Below are positions 53,340 through 64,000 of a stretch of 64,000 nt of DNA, one piece after another. Where the stretch lies: NCBI RefSeq assembly GCF_030272615.1, contig NC_081405.1, positions 475,606,008-475,670,007 on the forward strand, written 5' to 3'. The DNA comes from Cryptomeria japonica (taxonomy: Eukaryota > Streptophyta > Pinopsida > Cupressales > Cupressaceae). The position numbers and the translations under genes were made by a program. Numbering within the stretch: position 1 is the stretch's first letter; the number at the start of each line of letters is the position of its first letter. The notes under the pieces were generated by a model. The model was not told the origin of the DNA. It ran no database searches and worked only from the letters and a program-made list of their open reading frames with translations.

Positions 53340-56170
53340 ACTTATAGCCTTGACACATTAGAACTATTTTTTACTCTATTTTAAGCTCTAAGTTGGTCAT
53401 GAATTTAAAACTAAATTTATATTGACACATCCCAACCCTTGGCTGCCTTGGATCCCTAGTGAATTATAAGAGGTGATTCATAGTAGGGTAAAAGTACAAA
53501 GTTGTGTCACACTTTTATAAGGAAATGGTTAATGTCGATTCAAAATTTTAAATTAAATCAATAGAAAGTGAAATATATGTGTTGAATTTTGAAATGATGT
53601 AAAATAATAAAATTTATATTCTTTTGTCTATTTTATGTTTGTAATTTTAACAAATTTAAAAAATTTTATGAATATAGGTTTTTATAAAGTAAATACTATA
53701 ATTTAGTTGCTGATAAAATGCTGAAATTGAAGTTACACAAACCATCACACTTTTTTTATTAAATTTTACCTTTTTCTCTTCAATTTTTGTTGTATAGTGA
53801 TAGTTTGAAACTTTAGTGCATGAAAATATTTTTTACTATTTTCTATAAATAAATATTTTTAATAAATTTGAAAAGTTGTGTGTGCTGAAATATAACTCTT
53901 TCCAATTGCCACCAACTTTTTTCTTAATTATTTATCCAAATTAGAAAAGAATTATATCATCTTGGCATAGATTCTTTTCTCTATTGCATCATATATTTTT
54001 CAAAAAATTTAAATAAATTTTAGTATTTTTTCATGACAAGAGAATCAACCTTATATTTTAGTGCTAATGACCCACTTTCAATAAAAATAAAATATAAAAT
54101 ATAAAAAATAATTAAAATATTAAAAGATTTATATTTTGAAAAATTCACTTATAGATCTATAAAATGGTATTTTTACATTTCAAAAAAAATATTGTTTATA
54201 AGAGTAGGAGTTGTTGAAAAATCAAGTTTTTTTTATTTTTGGTAATTAGACCCAAAGTGGTATAAAATATACATTTAGTAGACACTTCCAATTAGAAAAG
54301 TTGTGGTCCATATATAACTTAGCTATAATGAATTTGTATAGATCATATGTTTGACTAAAATTAATTTTTAGTTAGAATTACTTAAATTCACTTGTGTTGA
54401 TAAGCTGACCTGAAATGTGACATTTTTTTGCTTGTACCCAATAATATCATGACACACCTTGGGATCCCTTTGAGCATTAAAGTCTCACTCAAAGAAATAT
54501 GGGAATGTTTCTTGTCTAAAATCTAAAATAAACTCCTAAATTGGACCAATAGATTTCTATCCATCACTAATAGAATTTAAGTTGTCAATAAAATCCTCTT
54601 AACTATTTATTCTTACATCTCTTCTTGTTGTCTTCCCTCTAAAACTTGTTATGCTTGTAATCTCTTCGATTAATGAGGGACTTTTTTCAAGCTAAGTTGG
54701 GAAATAAAAATGCCTAGTTGTGACTTCATGGATTTGCAATGTTCAACCAAAAGATAGAGGAGTATTGAGAGTCATAGATCCTTGTACTCAAGGAATTTGT
54801 CTCACAACTAAATAGATTGTAAGGGCATTGTATTGTCATGCTCCTTGGAAACATCTGGTTCTCCATCATATTCAAACTGTAATTGTTGGTCATTCACAGG
54901 ACTTGGTAAACGAGAAGGATAAAATTCTTCTTTCCCTTTATATTTCAAAACTCATGGTTCTACCCTTTCAATTCCATTTGGAGTTCTTGATAGACTAATT
55001 CAAAAAAATTATCTTGGTATGATTAAACCTTGAGTCATGGATTAAGTTTTGACTCCTCCTCCATTTAGAATATCCCCTTGATTCATCAAGGCAATGCTCC
55101 TCTTGCTAACAACAAAAAACTTAAAGATAAACAAATCTTTTAAAAAGCATTCAATTTTTTTCGAGACTTGTTGGATCCCATTATATTTGACTAAAAATAA
55201 TTTCAACAACTTACATTTCAATTTGGGTTGTCCCATTCAAACAATACTATACTTGAAAAAGTCCAATAATTATCTACCTCTCAAACTTTATTATTTGTTG
55301 TTTGTCACTTGCCATGATAAATTCCTTCAAGATTGGAAATGATCCAAGAATCAAAACCTTCAATTATTTCTTCTCAAAACTATCTATAGACAACTCCCTC
55401 CTTTTATATCCTTGTCTTGTTGTCATAACCTCAAATTATACTACAAGTTTAGCTAATCTAGATGGGGCAAGTTAGACTCTCTTATTTGGAGTTCCAAATT
55501 TGCTACTCAAGCCTAACTAATTTCTTGGAATTTCTACATGTTAAAGTCTCTATTGGTGATTCACATTTAGACCTCTTAGGTTTAGATCTGTCAAATTCCT
55601 ATTTGATCCTAATGTAATGGTCCCTAAGCAAAATTAGTGATTTTCATCTTTTTGTGGTGGAAGCCCTATTTTTTCACCATTACACCTTGGTTGACCTACA
55701 AGCTCAACTCATTTTATTTGAGCCTAAAACTAAAGTCAATGACTACAAAATTGGTCCAACAATGTCGATATGTCAAGAGAATATTGTAATGTTTGTTGAC
55801 TATCACAATTTATTGGGATGATAAATTTCCATGATGTTTTGAGGTTCCTATCATAGATGTAGAGCTTTGCCCCATCTAATGTGGCTTATTTCTTTGTTGA
55901 CAACTTCATTGGTTTGGGCTAACTTCTTGTTTTACCTACTCAATGTTGGTGATTTAAGGAAGATTAATAACTAGTTCAACTGTCTTACTTTAGCAACCCT
56001 TCTAACTACGAATATCACAACCTTGAGACAACATTATCTTCTAATGTATTTTCCATTATATCTACCTTGTATTGAGTTATTGAGTTTTTTTTGCTATTAT
56101 ACAACTCCTTTCATAATCCTCGTTGTAATTGTCTTCCTTCTTAATCTAATAAAATAATTGTAACTTTTAA
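53340..56170 (+). pseudogene. LINE ORF2 C-terminal remnant and 3' end (unit A)
   Basis: 53370-53485 and 54440-55560 match 59700-59940 and 59955-61080, the part of a LINE ORF2 after the RT domain. The stretch 55690-55970 matches 61910-62166. The 3' tail ends near 56170 in a T/A-rich section. Stops are frequent in every frame, so it is a fossil. It is interrupted at 53486-54439 by a MITE-like insertion. It is part of a duplicated block that also contains the PR-4 gene. Confidence 0.65.
53486..54439. mobile_element. MITE-like insertion with imperfect terminal inverted repeats
   Basis: The 954-bp AT-rich, non-coding segment interrupts the LINE fossil. The duplicate copy at about 59955 lacks it, giving an empty site. 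Its ends are GGGTAAAAGTACAAA...TGTCACA on the left and, in reverse complement, GGGTACAAGCAAAAAA...TGTCACA on the right. The target duplication is unclear, so the superfamily cannot be named. Confidence 0.5.
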
Positions 56171-56185
56171 CTTTTCCAAAAAGTT

Positions 56186-56740
56186 TTAACATCTTGATAA
56201 ATAAATTTTAATGATTCACATACACTGATCCCGAAAAAAATGACAATCCACTAAAAAACGAGTGCCCCACATCAAACTAATTGAACAATTGATCTTATAA
56301 GCCAATATAACATTGACAAAAACCATAAAAAAAATTTCAAAATACTCCGTGCAAAGTTAACATATTTTCTTAAACTAAACAAACGATTATTACCATAGAC
56401 AATTCAATCCACCATCTCAACACAAACATTCTCAAATCATTAGTAAATCATTTTTCACTCCAAACTTTTTCCAACCATCAAATTTAAGAAAGATGAAATT
56501 AAATTCACACACAATAAAATCTGAAATCACAAAGCCATACGATCAAATACCGTCCAACACTCCATAAGAAACTAAAATAAAAAGCAAATCTTCAACTCAC
56601 AAACAGGACAAATGGTCGACTTCCATAAACCCGGTCGACCCAACACACTACCACAAACCAAACATTTTACTTTATTTATGTATCTGCATTCATTCAACGA
56701 TGTCTATGCAGCCGACAAAATGACTTCTACGTGGATACAT
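56186..56740 (-). other. 3' flank and 3' UTR of the PR-4 gene
   Basis: It carries the poly(A) signal at 56671-56676. The section 56623-56690 (AAACCCGGTCGACC) recurs at 62167-62215 in unit B, and 56186-56460 recurs in the partial unit at 52990-53270. Confidence 0.6.
56671..56676 (-). terminator. Poly(A) signal AATAAA of the PR-4 gene
   Basis: AATAAA on the minus strand lies about 75 bases past the stop codon at 56748. Confidence 0.55.
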
Positions 56741-56747
56741 CCGTGTA

Positions 56748-57374
56748 TCACATGACTTGAGCGCCGTCAGAATTCTCTCCATCGCCACAGTTGACAAACT
56801 GGTAATCGACCATGAGGTGCCCTCGAGCATTTCCTTGACCATTAGTATCCAACTTCCGAAACACATTAATGTCCAAATCCAGACCACCATTACTACACTG
56901 ATCCACAATCCTCACGGTCGCCTGTGACCCCGTCTCGCGGTTCTTGACCCTCAAGCACTTTCCACACGAAGCCTGTCCTCTGGCTCCCACTGGCCCACAA
57001 AAGGCCGTCCACCCGTACTTCTTCCTCCACGATAGCGGCTTCCCTCCGTCCCAGGTAGAGCAATACGCACTCACAGCGTACAGGTTCCAGTTATTCCTCT
57101 CTGGGTAATATTCGTGATATGTCGATCGAACGTTGAAGGCTTGTTCCCCTCCTCCTTCATCGACGCCGCCGCCACCGTGGCAGTTGCTTTGGCAGCCTCG
57201 ATCTGGTAAACAGTGGTCATCGGTGGTTCCGCACCACCCCCATTTGCTACAGCATTCGCCATCGCTGCACACTGCTCCGCCCACTTGTGATCCACAGTTC
57301 TGAGCGGCGCAAAGAAGCGGCGCCGCCAGTGTCGCCGCCAGTAAAAATGCCAACGCCTTCGTTTCCATTCCCAT
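56748..57374 (-). CDS. PR4: Class I PR-4 protein (hevein plus barwin domains), chitin-binding
   Basis: An uninterrupted 208-residue protein. Residues 1-24 are a signal peptide ending before QNCGSQ, so it enters the secretory path. Residues 25-65 are a hevein chitin-binding domain with all eight cysteines (27, 36, 41, 42, 48, 55, 61, 65) and the KWGWCG aromatic pair; position 54 is His where hevein has Tyr. A Gly-rich linker (66-77) follows. Residues 78-198 are a barwin domain with six cysteines (105, 126, 137, 140, 160, 196) and the hallmark YGWTAFCGP and [16 protein letters not shown] 10-residue tail (to M208) may be a vacuolar sorting propeptide. PR-4 proteins bind chitin, and several have RNase or antifungal activity. 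Two in-frame ATGs open the gene (MGM). No intron is needed. Its richer GC content stands out from the flanks. Confidence 0.95.
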   Translation of the reverse strand: MGMETKALAFLLAATLAAPLLCAAQNCGSQVGGAVCSDGECCSKWGWCGTTDDHCLPDRGCQSNCHGGGGVDEGGGEQAFNVRSTYHEYYPERNNWNLYAVSAYCSTWDGGKPLSWRKKYGWTAFCGPVGARGQASCGKCLRVKNRETGSQATVRIVDQCSNGGLDLDINVFRKLDTNGQGNARGHLMVDYQFVNCGDGENSDGAQVM

Positions 57375-57438
57375 CGATGGCTTTTACAGTTGTGATGATT
57401 AATGGTTGTAGATTGGAGATGAGGAGGAGGAGCAGGCC

Positions 57439-57447
57439 TATTTATAG
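57439..57447 (-). promoter_or_regulatory. TATA box of the PR-4 gene
   Basis: CTATAAATAGG on the minus strand lies about 67-70 bases upstream of the ATG, a normal spacing for a short plant 5' UTR. A pyrimidine-rich CTCCTCCTCCTC stretch follows it. Confidence 0.75.
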
Positions 57448-57499
57448 GCTCAGTCAGGTTAGGGGGCTTTATGAAGGATGATTTGTTAAGCGGCTCGTG

Positions 57500-57850
57500 T
57501 GGGCCAAGCCGGCGGACATGACTGATCCAGATTCATGACGATTTGTTACAAAAAAGGGTGCCAATTGCTGACACACCCACCATTTCTTTTTTTAAATGAA
57601 AAGATTTGAAGTCACTGAATGTGGCTTATGGCCCGTTTTATGCGGGTCTTCTTTGAAATCCAATGGATGGACTATCTCAGCTGCTTTAATGGCCTTTAAT
57701 GGAGTCATTAATTGGTCATCATGATAACGTAGAGAGCAGCACGCGTGTATAGAAGAATTCGTTCGACTAAAGAAATAGAACAATATTGCATGTCAAACTT
57801 CTCGTTCGTCACCATGCTTATCCAAATCCACATCAAGGTTGAGAAGAAAA
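57500..57850 (-). promoter_or_regulatory. PR-4 upstream region, conserved in the duplicate at 62240-62570
   Basis: The section from TTCATGACGATTTG (57530) to 57850 matches 62240-62570 at high identity, including GGCTTATGGCCC and CAATGGATGGACTATCTCAG. It is the distal promoter of the PR-4 gene. I cannot assign individual factor sites with confidence. Confidence 0.55.
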
Positions 57851-57860
57851 TATTTTTTTT

Positions 57861-58135
57861 TTTTAATAGGACTGAATAGAAATGAAGTGTAAGGGTGAAA
57901 ATGTTTATTCATGAGAAAATATATTTTGGTAAAATTAAGAAAAAGGAAAGGTATTAGTAATCATTATAACTAATTTCATACATATATATTTTTTTTAATA
58001 GGACTGAATAGAAATGAAGTGTAAGGGTGAAAATGTTTATTCATTCACAACGTGTCGAGGAGAAAATATATTTTGGTAAAATTAAGAAAAGGGAAAGGTA
58101 TTAGTAGTCATTATAACTAATTTCATACATCTTAA
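57861..58135. repeat. 132-bp tandem duplication upstream of PR-4
   Basis: TTTTAATAGGACTGAATAG starts copies at 57861 and 57993. The second copy has a short extra piece (CACAACGTGTCGAGG). A single, more diverged copy lies at about 62575-62725 in unit B. Confidence 0.85.
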
Positions 58136-58139
58136 GTTC

Positions 58140-58680
58140 TTAAATGGTACATTAGATAGTACAATAATACATTACATAAGGTATCATATAGAATGTCCAA
58201 GGTATCCCAAATTTTACCATATTGGCTTGGGCCCTATGAATCATTTCACTTTTTATTTTTATAACTTTGATGAACTCATACATCCATGGTTCAAAGGTGC
58301 CTCAGATAGGCAATCCTTCTACTCTACTTAGAAGGGTGATTGCATCACTAATTTCATTCTTAAAACCACTTCTGTATAAAGTATTTGGTAACTTGGAAAT
58401 AGATTTTTTCTTCTTATCCTCGACAAGCCAACCTACATGAATAGATCTCTTATAAGATCATTTCCTTTCTCTCTTTTATTTATCTTCTTTAATATCTTTG
58501 TCATTGTTTACTTTTTATTGTACATTCACCTAGTTTTACTTTATCTAGAGCACATATATGTCACTTTGAGCTCTTTGTACGAAACCCCATACTTTGTCCG
58601 TATGGGATGCTAGCATGTCGCATTGTCATGAAAGTCTACATGTTCGTCCTTAGGCAAAGAGTTGGCAGAGGGTGTTAGGA
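58140..58680. other. Intergenic sequence, nothing recognised
   Basis: AT-rich DNA between the PR-4 upstream duplication and the LINE. There is no coding signal or repeat that I can name. Confidence 0.4.
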
Positions 58681-58689
58681 AGCCTCTGC

Positions 58690-61075
58690 GATCTATATTG
58701 TGCTATCTATGGGGTACTTGATAGCCTTTGGCTTTGTACTCATCTTGAGTGGAGAGGTCGATTAGTGAGTCCCTAAGAGGTTGATATTCGCTTGTCAACG
58801 TGGTTCACTATTTCCCCCTCTACAATGACATTCTACTCTCTATTCTTGAGGATGTTGTTGGTTTTATCCAAATGAAAATAGATCAAGAATATGGCAAGCT
58901 TCTCAACCACGTGCTTTCAATAGATGAAATTGATGAAGCCCTTTAGTGTATGGACTTTGAAAAAAGGCCTAAGAATTGATGGGCTTTTGATGGAATTTTA
59001 CAAAGCTCTTTGGCCCCACATTCAAGAGGATTTTTATAAAGTTTTTCTTGAATAAATTGTTATTGAAGATCGTAAGAAAATATAATTAAGAAAGGGTTGA
59101 TCAAGCTTATTTACAAAGGTAAAGATGAGGATACCATTAATGGACGATGACCTATAACCCTCCTCAACACTTCAACATATAAAATCATTGCTAAACTATT
59201 GGCATGAAGAATTAAGTACATCCAGATCAAGCTATTGTTTGTCTAGAGCAGATAATTCTTAGGAGGAAGAATTATCTTAAACAACTTGGTTCTTACATGG
59301 GAAGCAATTTAATGGGTTCAACAATCTACTTAGGATGCTCTTATTATAAATCTTAACTTTGATAAATCCTACGAGTGCTTTTGTTGGCCCTTCAATCTTA
59401 AAATGTTAAAATTGCTTGGATTTAGCCCAAAAAATTGTGAACAAATTAACATGTTGTTTATGGATATGAATGGTAGAGCGATAGCTAATGGTGTTCACTC
59501 TCTTGGATTCCCCTTACAAAAATCCATTCACCAAGGTTGTGTCCTTGTTGTCGATGCTCTTAGATATCATTTTCAACATGCACTCGCCAATGGCCTAATT
59601 TAAGGTATCGAACTTCTGGAAAGTGAGTACTTAACTCTCATTTTGTAGATGAAAACATGTTTTACATTAAAAACTCATTAGAGGAAGTGACTTATACTCT
59701 TTCCATATTGAAACTTTTGTGTACTATGTTAGGCTCTATGTTGGCCATGCATAAAATTGAATTCATAATGACACATCTGAAAACATGGTTTCCATTAAAA
59801 ACTTATTAGAGAAAGTGACTTATACTCTTTCCATATTGAAACTTTTTTGTACCATGTTAGGCTCTATGTTGGCCATGCATAAAATTGAATTCATAATGAC
59901 ACATCCCAACCCTTGGCCACCTTGGATCCCTAATGAACTATGAGAGGTGAAGCATGGCATTATCACAAGGTTCCTTGGGACCCCCTTTAGCATTTGAGTC
60001 TCACTCAAAGAAATGTGGAAATGATTATTGTCTAAAATTAAAAAAATAAACTCCCTTAATTGGACAATATATTTCTATCTAGGACTAGAAGAATTCAAGT
60101 TTCTAACAAAATTCTCCTAGCTAGCCATGCTTAGATCTCCTATTTTTGGCTTCCCTCTAAGAATTGTTATAAGTAGCTGACTTGATTAATCGAGAACTTC
60201 CTTTGGGCTAAGTGAGGAAATAAAAAAGGCTTACCTTCCACTTCGTGAATTCACTACATTCAACTAAAAGACAGAGGAGGGTTGGGAATCATATGTATTT
60301 ATACTTACGGAATTTCTCTCGCAAATAAATGGATTGTAAGGGTCTTGGATGGTGATGCTCCTTGGAAAGACCTAGTTTGCCATCATATTCAATCTGTAAC
60401 TATTGGCCATTCCTAAGACTTGGTAAATTAGTAGGATAAGCTTCTTTTTGCCCCTTATATTTTAAAACTCATGGTTCTACCTCTTTCAATTCCATTTGGA
60501 GTGCTTGGAAAACTAATTAATTTTTTTTATCTTTGTATTATTAAACCTTGAGTCGTGGCTTAAGTTTTGCCTCCTCCATTTGGTGGAACTGCTTGATGAA
60601 CAGTAAGACAATGTTCCTCTTGCTAATATCAAAATCTTAAAGGTAAAAATCTATTTAGAAAAGACATTCATCTTTTTTGAGACTTTTGGGATACCATTAT
60701 ATTTAATTTGAAATCATGGCAACAACTCAAGTCTCAATTAAGGATTTCCAATTTAGAAAAGATTTTACTCCAAAAATTCCAATAATTAGTAGTTGTTAAA
60801 CATTATTGTCTAATGTCCACTACTTGCCATGATAAATTACTTAATTAGAAATGATCCAACAGTAAAAAATTTCAAGTATCCTCTCTCAAAACTATCTATA
60901 GACAACTTCTTCCTTTAATATCCGAGTCTCCTTCTCATTACCTTAAATGACACTACAAGTTTAGTCGATTTTAGATGGAACAAGTTAAACTCTCTTATTT
61001 AGAGGTCTAAATATGATGGTCAAGCCCAATTGATTTCTTAGAAGTTTTGCATGTGTAGGTCCCCATTGGTAATTG
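58690..61075 (+). pseudogene. LINE (L1-type) ORF2 reverse transcriptase fossil (unit B)
   Basis: Plus-strand frames read LINE RT motifs in order. IDGLLMEFYKALWPHI (about 58975), GLIKLIYKGKDEDTINGRRP then ITLLNTSTYKIIAKLLA (about 59095-59205), INLNFDKSYECFCW, LLGFSPKNCEQI, NGVHSLGFPLQKSIHQGC (59475-59545). The catalytic box, normally F/YADD, reads FVDE at about 59645, so the second Asp is lost. A 128-bp internal tandem duplication follows. C-terminal ORF2 text continues to about 61075 and is shared with unit A (54440-55560). Many stops and shifts make it inactive. Such elements copy themselves by target-primed reverse transcription. Confidence 0.8.
59651..59906. repeat. 128-bp tandem duplication in the LINE
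   Basis: GAAAACATG(T/G)TTT starts copies at 59651 and 59779, ending with ATGACACATC in both. The two copies differ at only a few bases, so the event is recent relative to the LINE's decay. Unit A lacks it. Confidence 0.85.
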
Positions 61076-61461
61076 ACTCTCCTTCATCTCTCCTCTCCTT
61101 CATGTTTCTTCTATACAAATAGGATTCTATCAAAAATACATTCTGGCTCTACTCCCATCCCCAACACCTTTGGAGCTCTCTCTTCTCCACTCTCCCCACT
61201 CTATTTCCTTAGATTCATTCATGGAGAATGACACTTCTTGGACTTTCCCCACGTCACAATTTCATTAACTAGGCCTTTAAACACATAATCCTTAAGCACA
61301 TCTAGAGATTTTGATGTTTGGTTGCCTTTTGTCACACTTTCTATTTCCTTCAAATTGAAGCCCTGATTCTCTTTGTGAATTTCTTCCCCCATATCCTCCT
61401 TTTGTAGTGTTCTGTCCAAACTAACCTTAGGCTTAAAAAACCTTGGTTGACCTACAAGCTT
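61076..61461. other. Unit-B-specific segment
   Basis: Sequence with no counterpart in unit A. A minus-strand open stretch (61629-61219) includes a charged piece (KPKVSLDRTLQKEDMGEEI), but it runs into the neighbouring solo LTR and I do not consider it a gene. Confidence 0.4.
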
Positions 61462-61910
61462 TGTGAGATTTTGCCAAGATAAAGGGCACAATGAAAAGTA
61501 TAAAAGAGAGACAAAATAATGACAAGAACAAACTGTATTCTCATCAATATGCAAATGATCAACTGGATTAACCAATATAATGAATATAGACCTTCTTATA
61601 TAGGCAAGGCCATATGGATGTACGAGCACACAATCGTGACATGTGGCTCAATGAGAAACAAGGGTAGGTAAGAAATACTAGGGATAGGTAGGAGAAATAA
61701 TATAATATTCCACAAGAGGTGGATGATGCACCGAATGTGGAGTGTAACAGCAAAATAAGACCACAAAAGGTGGAAATTCTCCTACAAGCTATATCCCTAT
61801 GTGCACACTTCCCTAAGTGTCTCAAATCCAAACTACAAAGAGATGCATAATCCTAAGTTAACTTAAGTAAAGTGTAATAATATCCATAATGAATATTATT
61901 TACACCAACA
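61462..61910 (-). mobile_element. 449-bp solo LTR or TRIM-type LTR
   Basis: On the plus strand it begins TGTGAGATTTTGCC and ends TTTACACCAACA, so the minus sense is TGTTGG...CTCACA. AGCTT (57461-type flank at 61457-61461) and AGCTC (61911-61915) differ by one transition. On the minus strand CTATATAAG near 61600 is a TATA box. Unit A has the uninterrupted site ACCTACAAGCTCAAC at about 55690, confirming an insertion. Confidence 0.75.
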
Positions 61911-62735
61911 AGCTCAACTTAGTACATTTGAGGCTAAAGCTAAAGTTAATGACTACAAAATTGGTCCAAGAGAGTCGGCATGTCAAGATAATGTTCTAAT
62001 GTTTGTTAACTATCACAATTTTTTGGGATGATGAATTTCCATGATGCTTTGAGGTTCATATCACAACTCTGGAGCTTTGCCCCATCTAATGTGGCTTTTT
62101 TCCTTGTTGACAACTTCATTGATTTGGGGGCTAACTTCTTGTTTTACTTGCTCAACATTAATGATTCAAAAACCCGGTCGATCCAACACACCAAACATTT
62201 CACTTTGTTTACGTAGATGCATCCTCCATGGACATCACATGAACTGATTCATGACGATTTGTTACAAAAAATGGTGCCAATTGCTGACACACCCACCATT
62301 TCTTTTTATTAAAATGAACAGATTTCGAGTCACTGAAGGTGGCTTATGGCCCCTTTTATGCAGGTCTTCTTTGAAATCCAATGGATGGACTATCTCAGCT
62401 GCTTTAACGGCCTTTAATGCAGTCATCATGACAACAAAGAGAGGAGGAGACCGCGTGTATTTAGAAGTCTTCGATCCATTAAAGAAATAGAACAATGTTT
62501 GTAGGTCAAACTTCTCGTTTCTCACCGTGCTTATCTTATCCAAATCCACATCATGGTTGAGATATATATTTTTAAAATTGAAGAGGACACTTTAATAGAA
62601 ATGAAGTGTAATGGTGGAAAATATATTTTGGTAAAATTAAGAATACATTTTAATAATTCTGAAAATACAGATCTAGGGAAGGGTATCAGTAGTCGTTATA
62701 GCAAGTTTCATGCATCTTAAGTTCTTAAAGGGCAC
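61911..62735 (-). pseudogene. PR-4 locus duplicate with coding region deleted (unit B)
   Basis: 61911-62166 equals 55695-55970. It is followed directly by AAACCCGGTCGATCC (62167), equal to the PR-4 3' flank at 56623. At about 62220 that joins to sequence equal to about 57500-57850 (TTCATGACGATTTGTTAC at 62249) on the promoter side. So the PR-4 coding region, its TATA box and most of its 3' UTR, about 0.8 kb, are gone, together with a further piece of about 650 bases (55973-56620). Homology continues to about 62735 through the upstream repeat. No PR-4 protein can be made here. Confidence 0.75.
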
Positions 62736-62860
62736 ATTTGATTTTTTTTATTTTCTTATTTTTTATTTGATTTTTTTGTACGACTTAAGAACTAATAGCT
62801 ATTATTTTGGCTTTTGGATAGTTACAACAAATACGAGGTGATCCATTATGGCTCTTGTCT

Positions 62861-62972
62861 ATGGAGCCATCAAATTGCACATTTGATCATATTTATTAAT
62901 TAACTGAAAAATAAAAAAGCTATTTTTTTTTAATTAATTAGTAGGGTCAAATGTGCAGTTTGATGGTTGCAT
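62861..62972. repeat. Inverted repeat, arms of about 32-45 bp
   Basis: ATGGAGCCATCAAATTGCAC (62861 on) pairs with the reverse complement of the right arm, ATGCAACCATCAAACTGCAC (62972 back). Pairing continues through CATTTGA and into TTAATTAA. The loop is A/T-rich. It may be a small foldback element. Confidence 0.75.
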
Positions 62973-63277
62973 AGACGTTGTCGTTGTTATGTGCACAAGG
63001 ATTAAAAAGTGGTCATTTTGAGGGTTAAAATTTGCACAGTTGATCCAATACTTGTGTAAAAATGGCCCACTAATAATGTGCTATAGGTACCAATAAAGTT
63101 GCACAATTCTTGTAATTAGTAACTTTTTTCTCAACTAGTAAATATGCATGTGGGCAACTATTGGCTGAGTAGATTTTATAGTGGGTTTTAATTAACATGT
63201 TCCAATGCACTGTTATTAGAATATGGGTAGTAATTGGGCCCCTTCCTCTAGTCCCCGTATGAATAACTAATGTTCAA

Positions 63278-63875
63278 ATGATATATTTATGTAGATAAAA
63301 TTTGGGAATAAGAATGTTATTTTAATGAAATATGATTTTATTTATTTTATGATTTAAATTTGATTCATGGCTTTTATATTTGTTGATTTGGGTTATATAT
63401 GTCAAAGTGGATTTAAATGTAGTCGTAGATCTAGTCTCTAAATTTATAAATTTTAACTTTAATTATGTCTTTAAGTCAATTTTCTTCCTACTCGTTGTTA
63501 CTTACTAGCATGAGCACAAAAATGGTGTTTATAACACACCATTACATCATTATCTAGTATCAACATTGTAGCCAATTCCCTTGTGAATTCCTAATGCATG
63601 CATATGATATATTTATGTATAAATTTGGAAATTAAAATGTATTTTAAATTGGATTCGATTTTATTTATTTTTAACATTTAAATTTGTCTTGCTGTCTTTA
63701 TTATTTTTATTCAGAATAGCTAAGTAACAATGGATTTGAATGTATACGCAATTCTAATTTCTAAATTTATAAATTCAAATATTCAATTATGACTTAAGCA
63801 ACTCCCTTCTTGCTATTTGTTACTAATATGAGTGAAAAATGGTGTTTGTAGCACACACTATTATCAAAATTATAG
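63278..63875. repeat. 326-bp tandem duplication, diverged
   Basis: ATGATATATTTATGTA starts copies at 63278 and 63604. Further matches are CTAAATTTATAAATT (63437, 63762) and AAAAATGGTGTTT (63518, 63836). The copies have many differences, so it is old. No coding signal. Confidence 0.8.
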
Positions 63876-64000
63876 AAATATACTGGACATATTATATAGT
63901 TGCTTGATGTCTTCAATCCTTATTCATACCATTAAATTGGCTCAAGGGGAATAGCTAAGGAGGATAACTCTTTCATAGCTAACTCCTATAATATCTAAAG

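Noticed and set aside
56690-56908. Second minus-strand ORF overlapping the PR-4 3' end
   Set aside because: It is a shifted frame over the barwin coding sequence; the barwin frame explains the conservation.
62251-62490. Open frames on both strands at 62251-62549 as a small gene
   Set aside because: The section is the duplicated PR-4 promoter region and its counterpart at 57540-57850 shows no conserved reading frame.

Overview
The window is plant nuclear DNA, almost all of it layered LTR retrotransposons, with one convincing host gene. It looks like a large, repeat-rich seed-plant genome. A gymnosperm or conifer is my guess from the giant nested elements and the conifer-like look of several LTRs, but nothing here proves it. 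There are no bacterial features.

Region by region. (1) 1-8200: remains of LTR elements whose LTRs begin TGTAGACACC. A decayed plant-mobile-domain (PMD) gene lies on the minus strand beside a plus-strand 3' LTR (3587 on). A minus-strand 5' LTR (6324-7366) sits inside an older LTR fragment, and there are AT-rich minisatellites. (2) 8209-21878: one minus-strand element with a perfect 5-bp target duplication (ACTTG at both ends). It carries a 3' LTR, an antisense PMD pseudogene with its own TATA box, an extra embedded LTR (12433-13789), a second antisense PMD remnant with its core deleted, an intact 796-codon proline/glutamine-rich ORF, and a truncated 5' LTR. (3) 22393-48384: a minus-strand element with 905/906-bp LTRs, an initiator-Met-type primer site, a coiled-coil plus three-CCHC ORF and a long unknown ORF, but no pol that I can see. 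It holds a solo LTR (24544-25817, TSD CCTAT) and a nested Ty3/gypsy element (28039-45977).

(4) The nested gypsy element is the most striking part. Its LTRs are about 6 kb. Each carries a decayed ORF of about 1,180 codons, and upstream of that an array of 13-16 palindromes built on CGGACTTTAAAGTCCG, whose outer arms differ from copy to copy but largely stay complementary within each copy. The internal region encodes gag, protease, an extra archaeal-type RNase H placed before the reverse transcriptase, RT, gypsy RNase H and integrase, all broken by stops and frameshifts.

(5) 48385-50610: the rest of a plus-strand LTR split by the element above, then a short unrecognised ORF with an acidic tail. 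(6) 52700-62735: a locally repeated segment made of LINE 3' sequence plus the flanks of a PR-4 gene. One unit keeps an intact class I PR-4 gene (hevein plus barwin domains, 56748-57374, minus). The next unit (59.7-62.7 kb) joins the PR-4 3' flank directly to its 5' flank, so its coding region is deleted, and a third, partial unit lies at 52.7-53.3 kb. (7) 62736-64000: AT-rich DNA with a large inverted repeat and a 326-bp tandem duplication.

Only the PR-4 gene is likely to work for the host. Most premature stops and copy-to-copy differences in the retroelements are C/T or G/A transitions, as expected of long-silenced methylated DNA.
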